DNA of 47,374 nucleotides from Shouchella xiaoxiensis. Lineage in GTDB: Bacteria > Bacillota > Bacilli > Bacillales > Bacillaceae_D. Each line of letters opens with the position of its first letter. Position 1 is the first letter of the stretch. This document shows positions 8,056 to 16,416 of this stretch, in pieces. The stretch spans positions 1 through 47,374 of the forward strand of contig NZ_JAFBCV010000021.1 of assembly GCF_016907895.1 (NCBI RefSeq), in the 5' to 3' direction. The position numbers and the translations under genes are program-made. The notes beneath the pieces were generated by a model that worked only from the letters and a program-made list of their open reading frames with translations, did not search any database and was not told the DNA's origin.

Positions 8056-9734
8056 TGCAGCGTCAAATGAAACGACTCCCACATGCGCCCGTTTTTGTTA
8101 ATAATAGGATCAATATCCGCTAACGAAATTTCAAATACATGAAACACCGTCTTAGTTGAATTGAATTTATAAATGATGTTCAACCTATCTGAATGAATAG
8201 TGAAATCTTGGTTTTCGCTAAGACCTTCAAATGAATGGTTGCTAGCGCTCCACCCTTCCTGTTTGATTAGCTCCTGTATGAATCGATCCAATACCATTTT
8301 ATAGGATTGATTCGGTTTAAATAAATCACTTAAGCGATACCTATAACCATCTCTAAGGTCAATCATAGCATGAATTTGCTTTTCTGATAGCGTTCCATCA
8401 CCTTCAGAAAAACCTCTTCTTATCAATTGAAGCGAAAGTAAATGCTTCTTAAAAAACAAGACATTGTAATCGCCACTGTAGTAATAATCGTTCCCTTTTT
8501 TATTTTCCTCTGGTTCACTAAGAGCAGCCTGTTTGAGCCACTCATTTAAGGATTCCTGCTCTTTTTTATTTGAAATCCCTTCTACTCTTGGATAATACAC
8601 AATTTGAGAAGATCTTGGCCTGTAAGATAACTCAGTTATCATGTACGGATTTCGTAAAACCATTGACCCCGAATCTTTCCAGACCGTTTCACCACTGTAT
8701 GTTGAATAGAAGATGCGATTATCTATATAAACACAATAGAGTCCGTCAAGATTTTCAATCATCCCAAATCCTAAAAAAGCAGGTCCTTTTAGTTTTCCCC
8801 TAGAATCCATAAGTTGCGTTTGTTTTCCATCTGAGACGCAGGTCCCATTTTTTCCGAATGGCCCCATATATGTATACACATGTTCTGTTAAGCGCTCCCC
8901 ACTCACAGTGTACATGGCGTACTTCATGTAGGCGTTTGCTTCAGAATTGTCCGTTTTTCCGAGTGCCAGACGATCTGTCCCGAGTAGCATAATTTCTTCA
9001 TGGATGGGCTCTATTAACAAGTTCCCTTTTTTATTAATTAATCCATAGTAATCACGCCCACTCTTTCTCTGCGAGATAATTGCCACACCTTCAAAAAACG
9101 CAAAGACTCGGTCATAAAGAGGTTCAATTACTTGCTTGCCACTCTTTGACAGAAACCCCCATTTGGAGTTTTGGTCTGATTTAAATGGTATTCTTTCTTC
9201 ACTTAGGGCTCCTACTTTACTAAATGGATAGGTTTGTATGGTGTTTCCGTATATATCGATTAAAAAGTATTGACCGCTGCGTGTTTGTACAGTCGTATAC
9301 TCAGTTTCGAATTCATTTGCTTTTAGGTAGGCTGCTGGGATGACTTCTTCTCCTCGCTCATTTAAGTAGCCATACTCGTTATTTTCTTGAAAAAGCAATC
9401 TGTTACTCCTCATTTGTGCGATGTATCCATAATTTTTCTTTGTTAGAATTTTACCTGCATCATTAATTACACTGTATCCTGTCTTCGTGCGGACGACCGC
9501 TTTACTGCCAGAGAATGGTCGAATTTCTTGGTATATCGGATTGACAATATAGCGACCATGGCGATTAATTAAACCATATTGTCCATCGAGTTTAATAATA
9601 GCTAAGCCATTGCTTTGAAACGAAAATGCCTTATCGTATATAGTTGAAATTCGAGTACGACCTGACCTGTTCATATACCCCCACTTGGTTCCATAAGTAG
9701 TTTTCAAAAAAATAGGGAACAGTTTCTCAGTCAT
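8049..9734 (-). CDS. WG-repeat protein with a C-terminal DUF3298-like domain
   Basis: The 561-residue protein has at least six WG (KWG) beta repeats, visible as KWGYMNRSG, QYGLINRHG, EYGYLNERG, KWGFLSKSGKQVIEPLYD and YYGLINKKGNLLIEPIH, over about residues 15-265. From about residue 385 a segment (YYPRVEGISNKKEQESLNEWL, YRLSDLFKP) resembles the DUF4163/DUF3298 region of PdaC and RsiV. No signal peptide or membrane segment is evident, which is odd because DUF3298 domains are mostly outside the cell. The start ATG at 9734 has AGGTG at good spacing; an earlier GTG in frame is less likely. Function unknown. It is a single-gene unit with its own terminator. Confidence 0.8.
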   Translation of the reverse strand: MTEKLFPIFLKTTYGTKWGYMNRSGRTRISTIYDKAFSFQSNGLAIIKLDGQYGLINRHGRYIVNPIYQEIRPFSGSKAVVRTKTGYSVINDAGKILTKKNYGYIAQMRSNRLLFQENNEYGYLNERGEEVIPAAYLKANEFETEYTTVQTRSGQYFLIDIYGNTIQTYPFSKVGALSEERIPFKSDQNSKWGFLSKSGKQVIEPLYDRVFAFFEGVAIISQRKSGRDYYGLINKKGNLLIEPIHEEIMLLGTDRLALGKTDNSEANAYMKYAMYTVSGERLTEHVYTYMGPFGKNGTCVSDGKQTQLMDSRGKLKGPAFLGFGMIENLDGLYCVYIDNRIFYSTYSGETVWKDSGSMVLRNPYMITELSYRPRSSQIVYYPRVEGISNKKEQESLNEWLKQAALSEPEENKKGNDYYYSGDYNVLFFKKHLLSLQLIRRGFSEGDGTLSEKQIHAMIDLRDGYRYRLSDLFKPNQSYKMVLDRFIQELIKQEGWSASNHSFEGLSENQDFTIHSDRLNIIYKFNSTKTVFHVFEISLADIDPIINKNGRMWESFHLTLHD

Positions 9735-9883
9735 CGATGTCACCTATTTCATACCTCCCCGTGTAAATAGCAAGTTAAACCATGTATATGAATAATTTCT
9801 GTACCACATGATAGGGATAACTTTAGTTTCATTTTTGCTTGTATGGGTATACTATTCGTTATGATTCACAAAGGAGTGAAACG

Positions 9884-10540
9884 ATGTCCCCAAACAGATT
9901 AGAAGAACGCATTTTAGTATGTGTTAATTATGGTCATAGCGGCAGTCGCTTAATTAAACGTGGAGCTCGACTTGCAGAACAACTTGAAGCACCTTTAACC
10001 GTTCTTGTTTTTGATTCACTACCAGAAGAAGAATATAAGCATGACAAAGAAGTAGACATGTCTCTTTTTAAAGAGCTTGCAGATGATTATGGAGCGGAGC
10101 TGATTATCGAAAAGTCAAATTCCTATGACATAACCAAAGTCATTGCTAGAACAGCAAAAGAAAAACAGGCATCACAAATTATTATTGGTCAAATTGTTGA
10201 AAGTCTGTGGTCTACGCTTATTGGTGGCTCAATTATTAATGAATTGCTTGAAAAAGCGCCTTTTGCTGACTTACATGTTGTACCAAAAGAGCGTTCTGAC
10301 GAAACCGATGATTGGAACTTTGAACGAGGGATTCACGCATATTTGTTGCAACAGGAAGATGGTACATATGAACTTCATTTTGATGATAGTGAAGGATCTA
10401 CCATTGATGGTGTTTTCTTTAAACACCTCCAAACCGACTTTAATAGTGGCATTTTTGCGTTCTCAGACAATGGGCATATCTTTGAGGTTCGCGTTGAAGA
10501 TGGAACAGTGCATCAACTAGTCGATATTGATGATGTGTAA
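9884..10540 (+). CDS. KdpD-like universal stress protein
   Basis: The 218-residue cytoplasmic protein begins like the UspA domain of KdpD sensor kinases: ERILVCVNYGHSGSRLIKRGARLAEQL. The nucleotide-site region QIIIGQIVESLWSTLIGGSI follows near residues 108-127. The first 145 residues form this alpha/beta fold. The last 70 (YLLQQEDGTYELHFDDSEG, then VDIDDV) are acidic, unlike any domain I know, and contain no kinase. The start at 9884 is set by AAGGAGTG five bases upstream; the frame opens earlier without a site. It diverges from the WG-repeat gene and ends at a clear terminator. Ligand and role unknown. Confidence 0.75.
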   Translation: MSPNRLEERILVCVNYGHSGSRLIKRGARLAEQLEAPLTVLVFDSLPEEEYKHDKEVDMSLFKELADDYGAELIIEKSNSYDITKVIARTAKEKQASQIIIGQIVESLWSTLIGGSIINELLEKAPFADLHVVPKERSDETDDWNFERGIHAYLLQQEDGTYELHFDDSEGSTIDGVFFKHLQTDFNSGIFAFSDNGHIFEVRVEDGTVHQLVDIDDV

Positions 10541-10566
10541 AAACCAATGCGTATGCGCATTGGTTT
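10541..10566 (+). terminator. Rho-independent terminator after the universal stress protein gene
   Basis: AAACCAATGCG and CGCATTGGTTT pair perfectly around TATG, directly after the stop codon. The T tail is short (TTTATTTG). Confidence 0.85.
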
Positions 10567-10664
10567 ATTTGTATCTTTTTATAAATATAAAAAATTCAGT
10601 ATTATTTAGTTACTATTTCCTTTATAATTGATTCTATCTATTCTGATTAAGGAGTGCTCTACAT

Positions 10665-11636
10665 ATGGACCATACAATACAAACACTCGCTTCATTAATT
10701 AAGCAATCTATCAACCAAGTAATTATCGGAAAAGACGATGTAATTGATTCATTACTAGTAGGGTTATTTTCCTCCGGACATGTTCTGCTAGATGATGTTC
10801 CTGGTACAGGAAAAACATTATTAGTAAAAACACTATCTGCCTCACTAGGAATTGCATTCAAGCGAATACAGTTCACTCCAGATTTACTTCCTACAGATAT
10901 AACAGGACTCCACTTTTTCAATCAGAAAAAAGGCGATTTTCAATTTAGACCTGGTCCCATTTTCACTAATTTATTGCTGGCAGATGAGATCAATCGCGCA
11001 ACTCCTAGAACACAATCCAGTTTGCTCGAGAGTATGGAAGAAAGACAGGTTTCCATAGACGGAGAGACTCATTTGCTCGACTCTCCCTTTATGGTCGTTG
11101 CGACACAAAATCCCGTTGAGAGTCAAGGTACGTTTCCTTTACCAGAAGCTCAGCTCGATCGCTTCTTATTAAAAACTTCTATGGGCTATCCTTCTGAAGC
11201 TGAAGGTGTGAAAATTTTAAAAAGATTTAAAGATGACAATCCTCTCCAATCCGTTAGACCAGTCGCTACTTATGAAGACATTCTTAAGGCACAACAAACG
11301 TACTCAAGCACTTATGTTAGTGATGACATTCTTTCATATATAGTTAAGATTGTTGAACATACACGAAATCATCCTTCTCTTGCATTAGGTGTCAGTCCAC
11401 GTGGTAGTCAAGCTTTATTAAAAGCTTCTCAAGTATATGCATCGATGCAAGGTAGAAGTTATGTCGCACCTGATGATGTCAAACATTTTGCTAAACCTGT
11501 GCTAAGTCATCGCATTGTATCAAATTACCTGTACCATGAAGAAAAAACGAATGAAACGATCATAGATGAAATTATTCAAGGGATAGAAATACCGACTGAA
11601 GATGGGTTGTATGCCAGCGGGGACCGTAGTAAATGA
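10665..11636 (+). CDS. MoxR family AAA+ ATPase
   Basis: The 323-residue protein has Walker A DVPGTGKT (residues 44-51), Walker B LLLADEINRA (103-112), sensor 1 ATQNPVESQGTFPLPEAQLDRFL and a lid domain with GVSPRGSQALLKASQ. MoxR ATPases act as chaperones for maturation or activation of partner proteins, often with DUF58 proteins. The start ATG has AAGGAG ten bases upstream. It overlaps the next gene by four bases (ATGA), and that gene overlaps the third in the same way. This indicates one operon with translational coupling. The client is unknown. Confidence 0.92.
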   Translation: MDHTIQTLASLIKQSINQVIIGKDDVIDSLLVGLFSSGHVLLDDVPGTGKTLLVKTLSASLGIAFKRIQFTPDLLPTDITGLHFFNQKKGDFQFRPGPIFTNLLLADEINRATPRTQSSLLESMEERQVSIDGETHLLDSPFMVVATQNPVESQGTFPLPEAQLDRFLLKTSMGYPSEAEGVKILKRFKDDNPLQSVRPVATYEDILKAQQTYSSTYVSDDILSYIVKIVEHTRNHPSLALGVSPRGSQALLKASQVYASMQGRSYVAPDDVKHFAKPVLSHRIVSNYLYHEEKTNETIIDEIIQGIEIPTEDGLYASGDRSK

Positions 11637-12757
11637 CTATTGTTTTTTTATTACTAGCAACATTTATTTTAGTTAACCTCCAAATTTATCTGTATCAAAA
11701 ATGGGCTTTTGCTCATGTTTTCTATACTCGTCATATTGAAGATAAACCTATTTTTGCTGGTGAAATTGTTCTGTATAAAGAGGAAATTGTTAATAAAAAA
11801 CTATTACCACTTCCCTGGATTCGTGTTCATTCCTTTATCCCCAAGGAACTAGTACTTCATTCAGAAACCGTAAATCAGACAGATCATTATAACGGGGTTG
11901 AAAGCATCTTCAGCTTGTCACCTTATCAAAAAATTAAGCGCTCCTACGAAGTATCTTGTCCAAATCGTGGGTATTTCAAAGTAGATAAAAGTTCGTTAAA
12001 AACGGGTGATTTTTTAGGATTTCATACAGCCTACAAAGGAATAGAAACGCCCTTAACCATTATCGTCTATCCCAAACTAATTGATTTAAGTACTATGACC
12101 TACCCATCTTCCAGCTTGCAAGGTCACATACTAGTAAAGCGTTGGGTTGTAGATGACCCTTTTATTAACGCTGGAGTGAGAGAGTATGCCTCACATGATT
12201 CGATGAAACGGATTAATTGGAATGCGAGCGCCAGAACCGGTGATTTAAAAGTGAATAAAAATGATTATTCAGCAGATTATCAGCTTATGATTTACATTAA
12301 TTTTGATGAAAATAAGAAAAACTGGAGTCGTGAACGTTACAATCAATTGATGGAAAAAGCTATTTCCTATGCTGCAACTCTCGCGACAGTTGCGATAAAT
12401 AATGGCTTAGAAGTAGGGTTCGGATGTAATGCGCATACCATTGAGACAGTGGATCAACTTGATCAAACGAAGGTCAATCGTATCCATACACTTGCAAAGG
12501 CAAACCGCTCTCATTTGCATGCTTTATACACGAAACTTGCTATGTTAGTACGGAAAAAAATGATGAATTTTAATGATTTTTTACAAATAGATATTAAGCA
12601 AAACATGAGAAAAAAAGACATTATTATTCTCTCTGATTTTAATTCTATGGACGTTATTAACAGTGTTCACACACTGAGACAAATGGGCAATCAAGTGCAG
12701 GTTATTGAGCTTGAAACCATTCAGCAAACACGTTCTTTTCAGGAGGGGTCAAAATGA
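11633..12757 (+). CDS. DUF58 domain membrane protein
   Basis: This 374-residue protein has one hydrophobic N-terminal segment (residues 1-20 or so), then a beta-rich extracytoplasmic-like region. The DUF58 core follows, with VREYASHDSMKRINWNASAR near residues 182-201 and a von Willebrand A-like C-terminal part (IIILSDFNSMDVI). DUF58 proteins are regular partners of MoxR ATPases, in operons linked to the envelope or to redox-enzyme assembly. It overlaps both neighbours by four bases. The N-terminus is shorter than in many homologs, which have two membrane segments. Function not established. Confidence 0.85.
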   Translation: MTIVFLLLATFILVNLQIYLYQKWAFAHVFYTRHIEDKPIFAGEIVLYKEEIVNKKLLPLPWIRVHSFIPKELVLHSETVNQTDHYNGVESIFSLSPYQKIKRSYEVSCPNRGYFKVDKSSLKTGDFLGFHTAYKGIETPLTIIVYPKLIDLSTMTYPSSSLQGHILVKRWVVDDPFINAGVREYASHDSMKRINWNASARTGDLKVNKNDYSADYQLMIYINFDENKKNWSRERYNQLMEKAISYAATLATVAINNGLEVGFGCNAHTIETVDQLDQTKVNRIHTLAKANRSHLHALYTKLAMLVRKKMMNFNDFLQIDIKQNMRKKDIIILSDFNSMDVINSVHTLRQMGNQVQVIELETIQQTRSFQEGSK

Positions 12758-14064
12758 ACGATCACAATTGGCAACGTCGATTCGTTGCCAGCCTTCTTGA
12801 ATTTGCAATGCTCTTCCCTATTCTTTTATACCTTGTTGTATTAACGTTACCAAGTCCGTTAATCTTAAGTTGGTTTATTGTTCTCTATCTTACGTATACA
12901 GCCTGTATGCTTGCTGGTACTCTGTCATTTTTTAGAATGAACTGGGTACTTCTTAGCACAGCAAGTGTGCTATCAATAAGTATTACCTTTATCTATTCAC
13001 TCTTTACTTCACTACCTAGCTCTTTGTTAATGGGATTCTCTATTCTGTTTATTCTTTTACGCGGATTTAAGTATGGAATTGAATACGCTGAAGATTTGTT
13101 ACCTTATAAAAAGCTATGGAAAGGTCTAAGCATCTACTTATTTTTCACCATTTTATTCAACCTGACTGATCGCACAGCCGAATTTTCACCGATCATTACG
13201 ATAGCGGCGTGTATTTATATTATTCTAATTATCTTTTACTCCAACTCAGAAACGTTAAGAGAGAACTATACTTTTTACAGTACTCAAACAAAAGTTCCAA
13301 GAAAAACATTGCTAAAAAACCGAGTTTTTCTCCTATTGTTTTCATCCGTTTTGTTTTTAATTGTATTTAGCCAATATTTAAATCAGCTTTTTTATTTTAT
13401 CCGGCAAAGTGCAGGCATCATTTTAACTTGGATTTCGAATTTGATGCAATACGATAATCCCATACAATATGGTGAACGCGAAGCAGAAAGGGAGGAAGTT
13501 GTCTTTGAGGGGAGTTCAGAACAAGTAGAACCTTCCTTTTCATGGGTCGACCTTTTATTCTATCTTTTCCTTGCTGTATTTCTAACCATTGTACTCATTC
13601 TTCTCCTTAAGTACATGAAAAAATTGAAGAAATGGCTGAGTGAATTTGTTAATCGTCTATCAAATCGAGCAGACAAGCAAGCTGAAACTTATTTTGAAGA
13701 AAAAGAGAGCGTTTTTAAGTTTAGAAAATGGCGTAAGAAGATTAGAAGCCAGTCGCTTCAATGGCTGAAAAAGACCTTTACCCGCCGGAAAACGATTGAT
13801 GATTTTAAGACGAATAAAGAAAAAATTCGGTTTTTATTTAAAGAGTTTATACGTGTGGAACAAAAAAAAGGCCTTTCCATTAAAAAAGATAGTACCGCAA
13901 GTGAATTGATAACAAGAGTACAACTTAATGAAAATTCCATGGATAAAGAAATAGTAAGATTGGATCAGAAATACAATGTTGTTCGCTATACAGATGATGA
14001 CGCATCGAACGAAGATGTTGAGGCATTAAACAACTGGCTTAAAAAACGAAAAAATAATCTTTAA
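12754..14064 (+). CDS. Polytopic membrane protein with DUF4129-like C-terminal domain
   Basis: The 436-residue protein has about six hydrophobic segments in residues 10-215 and one more near 265-285 (LLFYLFLAVFLTIVLILLL). A basic helical cytoplasmic region follows. The last 90 residues (FLFKEFIRVEQKKGLSIKKDSTASELITR) resemble DUF4129, the tail found on membrane transglutaminases of MoxR-DUF58 operons. No transglutaminase Cys-His-Asp core is visible, so this looks like the transport-like shell and tail without the enzyme. It overlaps the DUF58 gene by four bases. Its stop overlaps that of the convergent next gene by four bases. Confidence 0.7.
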   Translation: MNDHNWQRRFVASLLEFAMLFPILLYLVVLTLPSPLILSWFIVLYLTYTACMLAGTLSFFRMNWVLLSTASVLSISITFIYSLFTSLPSSLLMGFSILFILLRGFKYGIEYAEDLLPYKKLWKGLSIYLFFTILFNLTDRTAEFSPIITIAACIYIILIIFYSNSETLRENYTFYSTQTKVPRKTLLKNRVFLLLFSSVLFLIVFSQYLNQLFYFIRQSAGIILTWISNLMQYDNPIQYGEREAEREEVVFEGSSEQVEPSFSWVDLLFYLFLAVFLTIVLILLLKYMKKLKKWLSEFVNRLSNRADKQAETYFEEKESVFKFRKWRKKIRSQSLQWLKKTFTRRKTIDDFKTNKEKIRFLFKEFIRVEQKKGLSIKKDSTASELITRVQLNENSMDKEIVRLDQKYNVVRYTDDDASNEDVEALNNWLKKRKNNL

Positions 14065-14432
14065 CGCTTCCTCACAAAAAAACGTCCATTTTTGTATGTA
14101 AAATCGACCATTTTGCGTATTGCTCCATAATAAAGTGGGCCAAGGCATACCACTATGATTAAGCTTAACGGAACTTCTTTAATGATCGGAAGAATCGGCG
14201 CGATTTGTTCTTGGAGCCATTCTGCAAGCTCGACCATCACTAGAGCAAACAAGAGCCCAGGAATTAGTAACGATAACGAAACTTTTAATTCATGTATGTA
14301 AGCTCCACACCCTTTACATTTTAAAGAAAAGGGAATCCAGGCTTCGCCTAATTCCCTTTTTGTGAAGGGGTGCAAACAAGAAGGACAAACACGCATATTC
14401 TTTCTCATTGTGCTGTTTCCAACATATTTCAT
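14061..14432 (-). CDS. Zinc-ribbon membrane protein, TIGR04104 (CXXC-20-CXXC) type
   Basis: The 123-residue protein has an N-terminal ribbon with CPSC and CKGC (Cys 16, 19, 39 and 42; 19 residues apart). Two hydrophobic segments follow (LSLLIPGLLFALVMVEL and LSLIIVVCLGPLYYGAI) and a basic tail. This matches a small Firmicute family of CXXC-20-CXXC membrane proteins with no known role. An in-frame ATG eight residues later is an alternative start; the first is kept because a GGGGAT-containing purine stretch precedes it. It lies 51 bases after the ABC-F gene in the same direction. Confidence 0.7.
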   Translation of the reverse strand: MKYVGNSTMRKNMRVCPSCLHPFTKRELGEAWIPFSLKCKGCGAYIHELKVSLSLLIPGLLFALVMVELAEWLQEQIAPILPIIKEVPLSLIIVVCLGPLYYGAIRKMVDFTYKNGRFFVRKR

Positions 14433-14483
14433 TTTCTTATCCCCATCTCTTTATTCACATCTACTTGAGAACGATTTAAGCAA

Positions 14484-16112
14484 TTAATCGTACATGTCCT
14501 TTCTCTTCTGCTCAGCATAAGCAAATGAACCCTCGTACCGAGTTAACTTCCCCTTCTCAAGCCAGTACGTAACTGGAAACAACTTGTTTAAAAAATAGCG
14601 ATCATGGGAAACAGCTATGACGCTTCCCTTGAACTGTTTGATTGCTTCTTCCAACACTTCTTTGGATTCAATGTCTAAATGGTTTGTCGGTTCATCAAAA
14701 ATGAGAACATTATGCTTTTCGAAAACGAGTTGTGCCAAACGTAAGCGCATTTTTTCTCCACCACTAAGTGCTCCTATCGTTTTATAGACGTCGTATCCGT
14801 AAAACAAGAATGTTGCTAGTATCCCTCTCGCATCTTCTTCGGGTACGTGTGCACTTAACCGGAATGCCTCCATAACGGTTTGCTCAGTGTCCAGTTCATC
14901 TACATGCTGCGAAAGATACCCGATGGAGACATTCGATCCAGCTTTTATGTCCCCTTTGTCTGCAGTCATTCGTCCTAATAAGAGCTGCAGTATGGTTGAT
15001 TTCCCTGAACCATTTCTCCCAACTATCGCTACTTTTTCTTGATGTTTAAGCTCAAAATTGACATCAGCAAGAATCTGGTTTGACCCGAAGCTTTTTCTTA
15101 CATGTGCAAACGCAAGAACATCATTGCCTGCTCGTTTTTGTTGTTTAAATGACAGGTTTACTTTTTTAGCTACAACAGGTTTTTGTAAACGTTCGATTCT
15201 TGCCAATGCTTTTTCCATACTCTTAGCTTGACGATGCATTCCAGCATTAGGCGGATTGGCTCGATTTGCCCACTCTTTTAACCGTTTGATCGTCTCTTTC
15301 ATCTTTTTAATTTTCTTCAACTGATCCGTGTATTGGTTAAATTCGTTCAGTATACGTTCTTCTCGTTCAATTATATAACCAGAGTAGTTTGTATAATACG
15401 TATGAAGAATACCGCTTTCAATCTCCCAAATGCAAGAAACCGTTGCGTCTAGAAAAGCACGGTCATGTGAAATTAACAGAATGCTACCATCGTACTGTTT
15501 AAGCCAGTCTGCCAGCCAATCTAAGGCATGAAAGTCTAGATGGTTTGTTGGTTCATCAAGTACGAGCAAGTCTGGTTTCTGCAACAACAGCACCGCTAAG
15601 CCCACTTTTGTTTGTTCACCGCCGCTAAGTAACTCCCAGTCTAACGCTAATAACTCACTAATCCCTATTCCTGCTGCAACACGGCGTATAGTCGCTTTAT
15701 ACTCATACCCGCCTAATTCCAAAAAATCCTGCTGCAGCCTTCCATACTCGTTCAATGTCTGTTCGAGCTCCGATTCATTTAGCGATTGAGCTAATGTTTT
15801 CTCCAGACTATCCATTCGGTCTTGCTTCTGAAGTAAATCCTTAAATACATCCTCTAAAACAGCACTGACTACTTTCCCATTGTGATTCGGTACTTGAGCC
15901 AACATCGCTTTCTTAATTCCTTTGCGCCAGCCAACTTCCCCTGAAGTCGGTTGTTCTTCTCCTGCAAACATCCGAGCAAGCGTTGTTTTACCCTGTCCGT
16001 TTCGTCCAACTAGTCCGATAATTTGTCCAGCCTTAATTTCTACAGAAAGATCTCGAAAAACCTCTGTTCCTCCGTATACTTGACTAACCTTGTTTACATA
16101 ACTATTTATCAT
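14484..16112 (-). CDS. ABC-F family ATPase, possible ribosome-protection protein
   Basis: The 542-residue soluble protein has two ABC domains and no membrane part. Domain 1 has Walker A GRNGQGKT (36-43), signature LSGGEQ (162-167) and Walker B LLVLDEPTNHLD. Domain 2 has Walker A GRNGSGKS (365-372) and a second signature LSGGEKMRL. Between them is a basic coiled linker (about 240-315), the element that reaches the tRNA site on the ribosome in ABC-F proteins. Some ABC-F members give resistance to macrolides, lincosamides or pleuromutilins, while others are housekeeping factors. The upstream attenuator-like leader favours a drug-inducible role, but the drug cannot be told from the sequence. Start ATG has AGGAGGAAA. 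Confidence 0.85.
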   Translation of the reverse strand: MINSYVNKVSQVYGGTEVFRDLSVEIKAGQIIGLVGRNGQGKTTLARMFAGEEQPTSGEVGWRKGIKKAMLAQVPNHNGKVVSAVLEDVFKDLLQKQDRMDSLEKTLAQSLNESELEQTLNEYGRLQQDFLELGGYEYKATIRRVAAGIGISELLALDWELLSGGEQTKVGLAVLLLQKPDLLVLDEPTNHLDFHALDWLADWLKQYDGSILLISHDRAFLDATVSCIWEIESGILHTYYTNYSGYIIEREERILNEFNQYTDQLKKIKKMKETIKRLKEWANRANPPNAGMHRQAKSMEKALARIERLQKPVVAKKVNLSFKQQKRAGNDVLAFAHVRKSFGSNQILADVNFELKHQEKVAIVGRNGSGKSTILQLLLGRMTADKGDIKAGSNVSIGYLSQHVDELDTEQTVMEAFRLSAHVPEEDARGILATFLFYGYDVYKTIGALSGGEKMRLRLAQLVFEKHNVLIFDEPTNHLDIESKEVLEEAIKQFKGSVIAVSHDRYFLNKLFPVTYWLEKGKLTRYEGSFAYAEQKRKDMYD

Positions 16113-16155
16113 TTTGATTTCCTCCTATGAGAATAGGAAGAGATTCTGATGAACA

Positions 16156-16189
16156 ACAAAAAAGACGACAGAAGAATGCTCTGTCGCCT
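16156..16189 (-). terminator. Intrinsic terminator inside the ABC-F leader (attenuator)
   Basis: AGGCGACAGA and TCTGTCGTCT pair (one G-T) around a 7-base loop, followed by six T on the minus strand. It lies 31 bases after the leader ORF stop and about 45 bases before the ABC-F start. Transcripts ending here would contain only the leader ORF. Confidence 0.85.
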
Positions 16190-16220
16190 TTAACCGATGT
16201 GCGAGTAGATGTCTCTCTTC

Positions 16221-16352
16221 CTAATGCGTTTTTCTATACAGTTTTTCAAAAAGGACAGACTGATCCAATTTTGTTACTGCATTCGAAAAAATCGCCTGAC
16301 AAATCCACAGGTATTTACGGAGCTTTGTCTGACTACCATTAAAAAGATCCAC
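16221..16352 (-). CDS. Putative 43-residue leader ORF upstream of the ABC-F gene
   Basis: On the minus strand a GTG start with the strong ribosome site GGAGGTGA seven bases before it opens a 43-codon frame. The product would be basic and begin MDLFNGSQTKLRKYLWICQ, ending YRKTH. I recognise no family. It is followed by the terminator and then the ABC-F start. Leader ORFs of this kind precede inducible ABC-F and erm resistance genes, where a stalled ribosome changes RNA folding. Whether the peptide itself stalls is unknown, and 43 codons is long for a leader peptide. Confidence 0.5.
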   Translation of the reverse strand: MDLFNGSQTKLRKYLWICQAIFSNAVTKLDQSVLFEKLYRKTH

Positions 16353-16383
16353 TTCTACTCACCTCCATTCTTATCGCCTTTAT

Positions 16384-16412
16384 AGATTAGCTGAAAAGTC
16401 TAAAAATGTAAA
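16384..16412 (-). promoter_or_regulatory. Candidate sigma-A promoter of the ABC-F leader
   Basis: TTTACA (16407-16412), a 17-base spacer and TAATCT (16384-16389) on the minus strand. The -35 is good and the -10 weak. TATAAA at 16379-16384 is a better -10 but too far from this -35. The location, between the GH35-like gene and the leader ORF, is as expected. Confidence 0.35.
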
Positions 16413-16416
16413 GATG

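Noticed and set aside
16127-16342. Plus-strand reading frame of 71 codons over the ABC-F leader
   Set aside because: The start lacks a usable ribosome site, the product is low complexity, and it lies antisense to the leader ORF and attenuator, which explain the region better.
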